Source: Sacculina carcini
Taxonomy: Eukaryota > Arthropoda > Thecostraca > Sacculinidae
Assembly (NCBI GenBank): GCA_916048095.2
Contig: OU696579.1
Coordinates: 6,056,001-6,120,000, forward strand
Direction of reading: 5' to 3'
Length of the DNA stretch: 64,000 bases
A program made the position numbers and the translations under genes. This document shows positions 11,091 to 21,448 of this stretch, piece after piece (position 1 is the first letter of the stretch; each line of letters opens with the position of its first letter). The notes beneath the pieces were generated by a model, which saw only the letters and a list, made by a program, of their open reading frames with translations, had not been told where the DNA came from and did no database searches.

Positions 11091-12313
11091 TCACAGCTGC
11101 GAGGTCTTTTAAACGAATGTGAACACTAGACATAATCACGGCCATCAAAGCCAACGGCTCTACTGAATCGTGATAGTTGCCATTATAGCAGACTGCCAGT
11201 CACTATTTGCAGAGTTTCCACTTCAGGGTAGGACTGAGGCATAATTCTGATCAGTGATTATACAGCGCCATTTCTCACCATACACACATACTCCATGAGT
11301 AAGTGCATGCAGCATTGTGCGTCTGTAATAATCAACTGTCACATCGAGTCGACAGGGCCGTACATAAAACACAGGAACGTCCTGTGTCACCAGTCAATTG
11401 CTGGTGAATTCTGGCACATTAACTGTCTTTTGTCGATGTTTGCCTCATCCCAATAGTTTTGTGGTATTCCTGCATCATCAATAACTGACAGCTCCAGCGT
11501 TCAGTATTAGCCCAAAATACTCGAAAGCTTGATTACAAGTGAGGTTTTTAAAATTATTCAGACCAGTAATCTTTACATTTTCGCTTACAAATTATTAGCT
11601 AGAATCCTCAACTAGTCATTACGACCCATTTCACCTACGTTTTCGAGTGTGTATATCGAAGTACTTAAACGCAATTATACAATGAAACAAAATTCTAGAT
11701 TAGCGCATGTCTATGTCTATCGCATACATTAATCGCAACTGACACAGTAACTTAAGATCTAGAGCAACACGAATCTATATCTCACAAATCTACATGAGAA
11801 ACTAACTTAGTTGTAATTAACACACGGTTATGGACATAAGATTACGGACACCTGGTTACAATTACTTCTAACTAGCTCAACACATTATACATATAAAATG
11901 AGCGATACATCGTGTTAATAAAACCATTTGTCGCCGACCACGAACGCGTCCTCGGCTCGATCCAAGCAGGTGGTGTTGATCTTGAACCACATCAGGCAGA
12001 GGTCGTATACCGGCGGGGTATACTGTGTCGACTCGTAGTCCACGCGCTGCTTCACCAGTCATCCAGCTACTGGCGTCGTTTTGCGCAAACACCTGCAGCA
12101 CTTCGTTGGGAATCTCGTTGATAAATATTCGACCGTCTTCCATGATTACTCGTCCCCATCTTTATCGCAGTTGTCTTTCAGGTTGCTCGGTGAACCGCTG
12201 GTGTTGTCTCGGCTCGTGTTGATGATGATTTCGGCATTGACTTATCTCAGTCCGCTAATTGCTTCGTTGTCGTTGTTAGTAGACTGTCAGTTCAGCACAC
12301 CGTTGATCAGGGG
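11091..12313 (-). other. Internal region of LTR element, part 1, with possible coding remnant
   Basis: An 88-codon open frame on the minus strand (11877-12143) starts MEDGRIFINEIPNEVLQVF. The third frame over its second half also reads well, including YTPPVYDLCLMWFKIN and ending GDKWFY before a stop near 11924. The two together suggest one protein C-terminus with a frameshift. I do not recognise it and see no pol motifs. The rest of the stretch shows no domain. Confidence 0.35.
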
Positions 12314-13174
12314 GTTCAGCCAATGCCACCTAGATACAAGGCCGTTTCACGATTTTGTGACGTCACAGCGTTCGGCCAACGTCGGTGCAGTGTGTATGTG
12401 CTGCGGTGCACTGTTAGTTGATATTATGCGTACGCCGGTGCATTATTTTCACAAATACTCCCAGTTTTAAATGAAACCTTGCATTTAGAAGCTGTATAAT
12501 GCTTAACAATTCTTTTTACAACCTAATACAAACAAAATTTAGGAGGTTTACGATAATGTATTGTACCAAGCGTGCGAATTAACAACAAGAAAACGGTCAA
12601 ATATAGAAGCCAATATGACATGTTTCATTAATTACTTGCCACAGTGAATTCAGACACGGGTACGCTATTTAATTCATCATTCACAACCTGCTGCAGCTCA
12701 TCAACATGTCGACAAAAGCGTGTTTACACACTTCAGGAATACAACATTGCGAAATACAAAGCCAATAACTGAGCATAAATTCCAGCATTGACAAACAACA
12801 ATAAATGTGATGGTTAATTATGCTTAAATATCACATAGAATAGCGGTCCGAAACATGCGCTAATTATCTGCTGATAGATATTGTAAGTGTGTTTGTGAGT
12901 GTTGATTTGTCAATTGTAAGTGTCGCTAAGTGGGGAACTTATGTCGAATAGAAGGACAAATGCGTGTTTTTACCAATCCGAAATCTTTCATTTTCGCTTA
13001 TATCGACTTCCTGACATTAAATTTGTTCGAACCACTGGATTCATAAGATTTCTCAGCGGTGCCAAGAAATCAATGAATTGACACGCTTTCACATGAGAAT
13101 ATTGAATAATCGATCTTAAAGCAAATCCATGGGCAATATTCACTCTATATCAACGATAATGACACACGCAGATA

Positions 13175-13302
13175 TACACCATACCACACATTAACACCAT
13201 ATCACTCATCAACGATAATGACACACGCAGATATACACCATATCACACATTAACACCATATCACAAATTACCACCATATCACAAATATACACCATATCAG
13301 AA
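13175..13302 (-). repeat. Minisatellite of 18-bp units in A2
   Basis: Units related to CACCATATCACACATTAA occur several times, with a longer duplicated block carrying ATGACACACGCAGATATA. This is the same repeat as 21209-21448 in A1, with fewer copies. A LINE fragment is inserted in it. Confidence 0.75.
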
Positions 13303-14003
13303 ATCAGAAATCAGAAATGTATTGCCACTTTATACAACAAAGTATTGGCATGGATGAAAATATACATACAAATCACACAATGTAAACACAAATGAAAATG
13401 CATCATAAATAAACTTGGGCTCACAGCGGAATAAGACAAACAAGAGTCACACAAAAACACGTATACTACAGAGAAACGAATAATATCGGTGTGGGCTCAA
13501 GAATCTATGTACACATCCAAAAGATATTTATATGATTTGCTGCTGAAAGATTTATAGGAGCTGGAAGATGTAACTGAACGCGGAAGTTTATTGAACAGAC
13601 GGGGGGCAATGTATTGGAAGGATTTGGAAGACCATGATGATTCGGAAACTGCTCGGGGTTCTAGAAGGGCACTAGATGATCGAGTGTTAGTGTTGTGTGA
13701 GACTGGCACTACCAGCTCCTTCAGATAGGGTGGAGGGTAGGGGGAGTTGATCAATTTGAAAGTGAGACAACATATTTTGTGTTGGGTCATATATTTAAAA
13801 GGAAGCCATCTCAATGTTTTTAGGTATCGAGAGGTGGGATGACGGATAGGAAGTCTGAAAACAAAACGGCACGATTGGTTGAGAATAGATTGGAAGGAAG
13901 AAATGTCTTTTTTTGGTAGAGAATAAAACAAAGAGGAGCAATAATTGAGATGGGGGAAAATAAAAGCATTAATTAGAGCAATGGAGGAACGAGGAAATAT
14001 CAC
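13303..14003 (-). pseudogene. LINE 3' fragment (L2/CR1-like) inserted in A2
   Basis: A 168-codon minus-strand open frame (13497-14003) encodes the RT thumb and C-terminal part: INAFIFPHLNYCSSLFYSLP near the start, RLPIRHPTSRYLKTLRWLP next, and FQYIAPRLFNKLPRSV near the end. About 190 bp of 3' UTR follows and ends in a (TGATTTC)n tail at about 13303-13320. The palm with YADD is missing, as expected for 5' truncation. ATATCA on both sides may be the duplication, but the host is a minisatellite with the same string, so this is uncertain. Confidence 0.8.
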
Positions 14004-14057
14004 ACATTAACGCATAATTGGCACGCATCAACATTTACATATATATTATTGTATATT

Positions 14058-14186
14058 GGCATGTCTTGTTTGATAGCTGTCATCCATTTCTTTCGGAGTA
14101 CCTCCTCTTTCGGTGAACAGAAAACGCTCACTTTGGAGCCACTATTGTATTTGTCTTTGCACCCGGACACATCACTTATCTGGCAT
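14058..14186 (-). pseudogene. THAP-like exon of A2
   Basis: On the minus strand the ATG at 14186 begins a short THAP start disturbed by a one-base shift after MPDK. GCKDKYNSGSKVSVFCSP and KKWMTAIKQDMP follow. It parallels the B1 exon (GNYDAEHKVSVFSFPKD, KKWQRNIKR). Only the first half of the C2CH finger is present and no continuation is seen. Confidence 0.65.
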
Positions 14187-15362
14187 GTTTCCTGAACAAC
14201 ATAATAACAAAATATTGATACACTATACTTGGGGTACCTTTTGAACCTTTGAACTTTGAACCTTTACCTTTTGAACTTTTGAACCTCATCAACCTTTTGA
14301 TGGTTCCATACCACCAATGTATTGTCCAATATGGTTCAATACCCGCGACTTACTTGACTGTTCAAATAATTATCACCAATCCTATCATAATTTGCCAGTT
14401 TGTCTTCCAGATCCACGAATATTGCAATCGCTTGAATTTACTGTAATTTAGATACGGATTACTAGGAAATAGCCAATGATAAATTTGTTATTTTATTATT
14501 ATTTGAGTTATTTTATTCACTTTGTTACTTTTAATATTATTATAGCTATTGCTTATTTATAGCGGTATCCAGATATTTAATCCCATACCTCCGACCTTTG
14601 ATTCCCATTCCACCAAGGGGTATGGATTCTCCCGGCTAATAACCACTGGACTAAACAATCACAACGCAATACCAGCTTTTTCAAACAATGGGAGTAAGAA
14701 TCGTAAGATGTAATAGATAATGTCATTATTAAGATATAAAATGCTGCGCATAAAATGATCAAATATTTCAAAAAGATTGAAACATATCTTAACTAATTCA
14801 ACAAAATCAGGTTCAACGGAAGAGATAAATGAGTGAGCATTTATTGACTTACCTTTCACTCCGAAAGGTGAAATTCTCCGGAATACACCAATCTAATAAT
14901 ACTTGAAGTAAACTTGCGGGAAACACTACAACACTGCTTAAAGTATGATAGAAGCAACAGCGAATTCAAACGCTCAATGCCACTACAATTGTGAACGCAA
15001 TACTAACATAAACACGTCGAACCAACTACGCTGCACTGAAAATATAATGCGCACAACGCCACAAATAATTATCACAGAGAACACACGTACAATCGCAAAA
15101 CACGCAACGCCAAAAATACACACAACACCACAAACACGCGCTGACAACGAACTGACAACGCTACACTGACAACGAACTGATCACGTGATCAGCGATGCAG
15201 CGTCAGCGTTTCAATGGTTTGTAGCTGAGTCATTAGCATCGGTTTATAGATGAGTCATAGCAAGATGTGATACCCAGGTAGCGTTAGGACGGACGAGCTG
15301 ACGTAACACCCCCCATGGGGAGGGGATGGAAGGGCCTTGTATCTAGGTGGCGTTGGTTCAGC

Positions 15363-17122
15363 ACACTGTTGACTCAATCTGGCCTCTTCAGACCGAAAAA
15401 CGGACAATTCTCGCCAGTGACTCATTGTTCTGTGTCGGTGTGGTAGCAGGATTGAGACAGGAAATTGAATGAAAAACGCATTGCGATGTCCACTTGGAAA
15501 TACGAAACTAATTTACCATGAGGTAGGAAAACAGGGGCTGCATCATGAGAGGAAAATAGGCAATTAATAGGAGACAATAAATAGGATACAATTAATAGGA
15601 GCAATATCCAGAGCCGTTTTACTTTTAATCATTATGAAATATTATTGTATTTATTTATTCTAATTAAACCCACTTTCACTTTATAATTGTTAAGTTGCCA
15701 TATATTTATATAGTTTTAAGAATATGTTTTACACACTTACAGAGTAATGTTTTGTCTTTTGTAACTTTTAGTGCACTCATACTTTTGCGTATATTCTCCA
15801 TGATAATTACAATCTACTTTATTGGTTGTTAATTGATGTCATAGCATACTTCTGTGTATGCTTCCAGTTTCAACTAACCGACTTAGTTAACAAAGGAATT
15901 GCTTCAATAACTCCGCTTGTTTATTAAGTAGCATGTTAAATGCTTTCAACTAAATGTCTTATGTATTTTAACCGTTAGACGGTTGACACAAGGCTCTTCT
16001 CTTTTGACACCATGTGTGCCTCGTACATTATTTTGTTGCTCAATATTTAATGCATTCATACATCCATCAGTGAGGTCTATGGAACCTTCCTCAATATCCG
16101 TTTCGTATTTTATAAGACCGCTTACACTCTCATTCTCTGGTATGATCCACAGTGTCTACACTAACATCTACTTCATCTGGTCATTTAGTCATATAGTCAT
16201 CAGTCATTTAGTTATTTAGTCATCTTTCATTTATTTATTTAGTTATCTGCGGCGTATCGTGCCCTGACGTTCCAATGCATCTTATATGCGTTGCTATACA
16301 TACTTTAAATGTATGTTCTTAAATATCTGTCACTTTTGACAGACAGTTTTACATTTCATTTCAAATATTTCAACATCTCGACCTGATTAAAATAAAAGTA
16401 TTTGTCAGTGATTGTCTTCTCATATTTCTCAGTCGTATATAGTACATGGTTTGATAATAAAATTAAAATATCAAAGTCCAATTGTACACCATAATAATTA
16501 TACAAATAATTAAACAGATCCCAGCCTAATATCCAACATTAGTCTAATATTTAATTTCGTGTCCTCTAATAGAATACTTAGAGTCAAAATTCACAAAAGA
16601 CACCGATCATTTAATAAGTGCAATATTGTTTAATCTTGTCCCCTTTATACTAGTCAAACGCATCCTACAAGACATGCAAATTAGTTTCTTCACGCAATAT
16701 TTCGATATTATTCATACATCACACCCAGCATCTACTAAAATATTGATTGGAGGTCCTCCTATATTTACATAACATATTGATTTCTAACATTAGCTTCAAA
16801 ATTAGTTCTGGGTTTAGCTTTCTGAAACACATACTGACCTTATTCAATAGTGGTTTTCGTAAATTTTTTTCATTCTTGTTTCTTACGGAATTTTCTTATC
16901 TATATTTGCTTTGGTTGTACCATTAACTATAATACCTATGGTTAAAATACATACTTTATCCATATATTTTTTATATTTCCTAATTTTATTCTGCGTAAGG
17001 CTCTGGATTCTGACAAGGCTTAAGGAAAATTGAGATAACACTCACCTCACAGTTCATTGAGCCACCGGTGGAAGTGACCGAGTTTCGACTATGCCGAGAA
17101 GATAACCACAATTAAAGATCCT
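15363..17122 (-). other. Internal region of LTR element, part 2
   Basis: This AT-rich sequence lies between A2 and the primer-binding site. It has only short open frames on both strands and a TCATTTAGT-type short repeat near 16180-16240. I recognise no gag or pol motif. Confidence 0.45.
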
Positions 17123-17138
17123 GAGTCATGGCACCAAA

Positions 17139-17822
17139 TGTAACGGTATGGTGATGATAATAATAATAATATGTTGTTATGTTGATCTTCGTTTGGCTGA
17201 TCGTGAAGTCTTGATAGTTCCTCTTGATGTTGTGTTCCGCGATAACAAATAATGATCACCCAGTCGAAGTTGAATTGTATATTTTCAGCAATCAGTCAAT
17301 CTACGTTAAAGTTATTCTTAAATCTAATGAATTAATTACGGCTTGCCTGAGTGAGTGGTGAGTCCTATCTCGCACGTCGACAGTCCAACCAACTGACTGA
17401 TCCACCAAGCACAGCCAAAGTACCCCCTATTCTTATTAAACCCCGGTTATATACCTACGAACACACGTCGTTGGCACCATATTTCGCAAGCAATTGCCAG
17501 CTGGCCAAACTGCTCGAACTACACAACCGGGACACAAGCTATTTCTAAACGCGATTTGACAGTACACAGGCGTGTTGCCTCGAGATGATCAGCCAAGTCA
17601 AACGTACAAAAAAGGGTCATTAATCACTGTCACACCTACTCCGCTAGAGCCAAACATACCAGGCGCCGTGTATACTGGCGTCGCTCTAACACATAAATTA
17701 GCCTAACGACAGCTGCACAACCAAGCTGCGAAAGAACGAGAACGTAAACTGAGAAAGAGATAGAGAAAGAAAACTGAGTAAACTGACAGATAGAAAACTG
17801 GTCTGATTATAACTTTGTTATA
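17139..17822 (-). repeat. LTR (5' copy in element orientation), with adjoining primer-binding site
   Basis: This partners the repeat at 10409-11090. The variable stretch near 17146-17165 is a (GATAAT)-rich expansion. The primer-binding site lies just outside at 17123-17136. Confidence 0.85.
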
Positions 17823-17827
17823 AAAGG

Positions 17828-19183
17828 ATTCACTCAAATCCTTTGTATTCCCGCATTTATCTGATTTTACTAAGTCGTTGTCTCCTTCATTCGATACTGT
17901 TGAGAAGTTGTATACGTCGGAGGCTGGTTCACTGTTGAAGTTTTCTTTCGGTTTGTCGCTCAAAGCTGTTCGTCCGTCCAACATCGAAAGACAGAATGTT
18001 CAATTCAATTCAATGTATTGAGCCTCCAACAGCTTGTGCTAAGCTTAAGCTTATCCTTAAGCTTGTGCTCAATTTTATGAGTGATTAAGTAGTGCAGGCT
18101 CTGAGATCATTGGGTGTTACGAATAATCTTTATTGCACTGAAGGCACTGCACACTTTATTCAGATAATTTTGCGTTGGTGGACAATTTGCAATGTGAAGA
18201 CACCATATAAAGGCTCGAGGTTGAGAAATGTTTACGCTCATCCGTTGACTGGTTCAGCTGCTGATGCCAGGCATATATTTTTGGAGCATTTTCTGAAATG
18301 GTAGGATCAGTGGAGGTCAGGGAGCAATATGGTCGGCTTGACTAAAGAAACGTTTATGGCTGTGTATCACACAACGCATGCACTTTGTGAGATCATGCAG
18401 TATTGTGTAAATGAGTGAGGTTTGTCATACATTTTGCCAGGAAAGTTTCAGACGGATTGTTTGGAGGAGCGGTTTGGTCAGTACAGGAGGTTGTCAGGTT
18501 GCACTTATAATATTTCCAACCGTCAATTATTCGAGTGCGAGAAAAAAATCAGAGTAAGATCATTGATTGATTTAAAATTGCCCGTTTTCAAAGGTAGTAT
18601 CACACTAAAAGATGTTACATGCTCACCAGAATACCATCCCGATAGATTAAGACAGGCAGGGGGTTTTATTATTTATATTTGTAGTGCAGATATCGAAAAT
18701 TGTTATAAATATCTCCCTGTCATTGTATATGTAGCCGGTTATTGCTCCTATTCTATTTTAAAAAAAACAACAGTGTGATTCATGCAAAACTATCTTAACT
18801 ACAAAAAATGAACCAATATCACCAGAACGTTTTTCCTATGTTAAAGGTATAGATAGAGGATGTTTATTTTATCCAAGTGATACCGTTGTTAATATTGTCA
18901 TGTTTTCTTATTTAACTGTTAAAAATGTTTTGAGTTTAGGGAGTTTTCCACTGTAGGTAGGCACAGGGAAATTGCTCTTTTTCACATTTTGCAACAGCTC
19001 AATGACCACGGAATCATGTTTAATACCTCGCATTGTGTTAACAACCATAACCTAGATTCAGTTGTAGAAAAAATTGTGTGGGCGAGTGTGAACGTTCTTC
19101 TTAATAATTATTGTTCCGATCGAAATTCATGTATTTGTGCCAAAAATTTGAAACGAAAACTGTCTACGTTGTCTCGTGTGTAG
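17828..19183 (+). pseudogene. P-type transposase C-terminal region (B1), broken
   Basis: After the AAAGG duplication the transposase frame resumes (DSLKSFVFPHLSDFT). LSLKAVRPSNIERQNV follows, a segment matching the P/THAP9 pattern of a leucine-rich stretch then NPSN-ERQ. A short rearranged stretch lies near 18000-18075. Next come VQALRSLGVTNN, then LRWWTICNVKTP, then the C-terminal block GKFQTDCLEERFGQYRRLSG with NISNRQLFECEKKIR at about 18440-18550, the region carrying the last acidic residue in this family. VIVYVAGYCSYSILKK and a 64-codon tail (18989-19183) end it. Stops interrupt at about 18301, 18416, 18776 and later. Confidence 0.8.
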
Positions 19184-19702
19184 TTGTTGTATTCCTGTGA
19201 TGTGCCTATGTTGTTTTAAATATATTCGGTTTTTCCATTTGCAATTTGAAGCTTCTTATGTTGTTAACATGATTTTCAAACTTGATTGAGCCTGAATGAA
19301 AGTCAAACACCCGCACTAAGCAAAATTTCTAATAACAACGCGTATCGCCCGTACGAGTGAAGCGACCGCAATGGATGACGTCATACTTTTGTGAAAGGGC
19401 CTGTATCTAGGTGGCGTTGCCTGGGCATCACAGTTTGCTATGACTCAGCTACAAACCGATGCTAATGACTCAGCTACAAACCGTTGAAACGCTGACGCTA
19501 CATCGCTGACCACGTGATTAGTTCGTTGTCAGTGTCGAGTGTCGTTGTCAGTTAGTGTAGCGTTGCGCGTGTTTGTGGTGTTGTGTGTATTTGTAGCGTT
19601 GCGCGTTTTGCGATTTTACGTGCGTTCGCTGTGATAATTGTGTTTGTGGCGTTGTGCGCATTATAATTTCAGTGCAGCGTAGTTGGTTCGACGTGTTTCT
19701 GT

Positions 19703-20263
19703 GGATCTAGTACAATATTGCCCTATGAACATATTGGCCAAAAACGCCCGCATGCTCCCATATTCTGCAATAGGGCAATATGTTCACCTCAGCCAGCGTA
19801 GTGTGAAAGGCGTATCAAGTGCGGTGAGTGCGACTGCGGCTTGTTGCCAATATGTTCACTTTTCACCATGGCGAAATTTCAGTGGTTTTCAACACAAGAC
19901 AGGAGTTTATACACAAGTAGATAGCACCTCACATACTGTGGGGTTATTGGCTAGGCTCAGAAATCTAACTTGACGTAACCTGACCTGACCTCACCTAACC
20001 TAGCCAAGACTAAACCTAGCCGCACAGTATGTTATGTGCTAGCTACTTGTTGTATAGAAACTCGTGCGTTGTGTTGAAAACCACTGAAATTATGCTATGG
20101 TGAAAAGTAAACATATTGGCCACACGTCACAGTCGCACTTACTGCACTTGGTACGCCTTTGACACTACACTGGCCGAGGTGAACATATTGCCCTATCGCA
20201 GAGTATGGGAGCATGCGGGCGTTTTTGGCCAATATGTTCATAGGGCAATATTGTAGTACTCCC
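19703..20263. mobile_element. Foldback/MITE with long inverted arms, 8-bp duplication
   Basis: GTTTCTGT flanks the element at 19695-19702 and 20264-20271. The ends read GGATCTAGTACAATATTG and, inverted, GGGAGTACTACAATATTG. The arms stay similar for roughly 190 bp, including CCCTATGAACATATTGGCC, with a central non-repeated part. A2 shows the site without insertion (reverse complement of about 14985-15012). An 8-bp duplication with ends beginning GG fits hAT- or Merlin-type MITEs; I cannot decide between them. Open frames on both strands are mirror images of the arms. Confidence 0.75.
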
Positions 20264-21040
20264 GTTTCTGTTAGTATTGCGTTCACAATTGTAGTGGCAT
20301 TGAGCGTTTGCATTCGCTGTTGCTTCTATCATACTTTAAGCAGTGTTGCAGTGTTTCCCGCAAGTTTACTTCAAGTATTATTAGATTGGTGTATTCCGGA
20401 GAATTTAACCTTTCGGAGTGAAAGGTAAGTCAATAAATGCTCACTCATTTATCTCTTCCGTTGAACATGATTTTGTTGAATTAGTTGAGATATGCTTCAA
20501 TCTTTTTTAAATATTTGATCATTTTATGCGCTGCATTTCATATCTTAGTAATGACATTCTCTATTACATCTTACGATTCTTACTCCCATTGTTTGAGAAA
20601 AGCTGGTATTGCGTTGTGATTGTTTAGTCCAGTGGTTATTAGCCGGGAGTAGCCATACCCCTTGGTGGAATGGGAATCAAAGGTCGGAGGTATGGGATTA
20701 AATTTCTGGATACTGCTATAAATTAACAATATCTATAATAATATTAAAAGTAACAAAATTAATAAAATAAATCAAATAATAATAAAATAACCAATTTATC
20801 ATTGGCTATTTTCTAGTAATCCGTATCCAAATTACAGTAAATTCAAGCGATTGAAATATTCGTGGATCTGGAAGACAAACTGGCAAATTATGATAGGATT
20901 GGTGATAATTATTTGAACAGTCAGGTAAGTCGCGGATATTGAACCATATTTGACAATACATTGGGGGTATGGAACCATCAAAAGGTTGAGAACCCCAAGT
21001 TAAGTGTATCAATATTTTGTTATTATATTGTTCAGGAAAC

Positions 21041-21185
21041 ATGCCAGATAAGTGATGTGTCCGGGTGCAAAGACAACTACAATAGTGGCTCCAAAGTGAG
21101 CGTTTTCTGTTCACCGAAAGACGAGGTGGTCCGAAAGAAATGGATGACAGCTATCAAACAAGACATGCCAATAATATATATGTAA
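21041..21185 (+). pseudogene. THAP-like exon of A1
   Basis: ATG at 21041 is followed by MPDK and an early TGA. In the adjacent frame GCKDNYNSGSKVSVFCSPKD and KKWMTAIKQDMP continue the THAP pattern. A2 has the same one-base shift, so the lesion predates the split of the two copies. The minisatellite starts directly afterwards and no second THAP half is visible. Confidence 0.65.
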
Positions 21186-21208
21186 ATGTTTATGCGTGCA
21201 AATTGTGC

Positions 21209-21448
21209 GTTAATGTGTGATATGGTGTTTATTTCTGATATGGTGGTAATTTGTGATATGGTGTTAATGTGTGATATGGTGTTAATGTGTGATATGGTGT
21301 TAATGTGTGATATGGTGTTAATGTGTGATATGGTGTTTATTTGTGATATGGTGGTAATTTGTGATATGGTGTTAATGTGTGATATGGTGTTAATGTGTGA
21401 TATGGTGGTAATGTGTGATATGGTGTTAATGTGTGATATGGTGTATAT
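21209..21448 (+). repeat. Minisatellite of 18-bp units in A1
   Basis: About 13 tandem units close to TGTGATATGGTGTTAATG. Because 18 is a multiple of 3, every frame stays open, producing a spurious hexapeptide repeat (CDMVLM). A2 carries fewer units. Confidence 0.85.

Larger units (their letters stand above)
12321..15355 (-). mobile_element. P-superfamily element A2 inside the LTR element
   Basis: The element starts CAATGCCACCTAGATACA at 12321 and ends with TGTATCTAGGTGGCGTTG-type sequence but with CTTGTATC at 15338-15355. GTTCAGC flanks it at 12314-12320 and 15356-15362. It is the reverse-orientation homologue of A1: the same GC-rich CCCCATGGGG near one end, TGTGACGTCACA near the other, the same THAP exon and the same 18-bp minisatellite. 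Its 3,035 bp include a LINE fragment of about 700 bp. It has no catalytic transposase region. Confidence 0.85.
10409..17822 (-). mobile_element. LTR retrotransposon (BEL-like), non-autonomous, inserted in B1 transposase
   Basis: Direct repeats at 10409-11090 (682 bp) and 17139-17822 (684 bp) are almost identical and are flanked by AAAGG (10404-10408 and 17823-17827). In minus orientation the LTR ends CCGTTACA and is followed, after two bases, by TGGTGCCATGACTC (17123-17136), a tRNA primer-binding site of the kind seen in BEL/Pao elements. The LTR starts TATAAC rather than TG, so its first dinucleotide is atypical. Without the nested A2 the internal region is about 3.0 kb. I recognise no gag, protease, RT or integrase in it. 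LTR similarity indicates a recent insertion. Confidence 0.82.
5827..19419 (+). mobile_element. P-superfamily element B1, the most complete copy, with nested insertions
   Basis: The ends are CAACGCCACCTAGATACAGG at 5827 and its inverted partner ending at 19419, flanked by CCTGGGC at 5820-5826 and 19420-19426. The uninterrupted target survives in A2 (reverse complement near 15290) with one base changed. Near-perfect inverted repeats extend about 47 bp and include ATGACGTCAT at 5862 and 19375. The element measures 13,593 bp here; subtracting the LTR element, the TRIM and the 36-bp footprint with their duplications leaves about 5,055 bp. It holds a split P-type transposase gene, now broken. It is the probable source type for B2-B4. 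Confidence 0.88.

Noticed and set aside
19683..19973. 96-codon frame with a mirror frame on the other strand
   Set aside because: Both frames are the two arms of the foldback element read in opposite directions.
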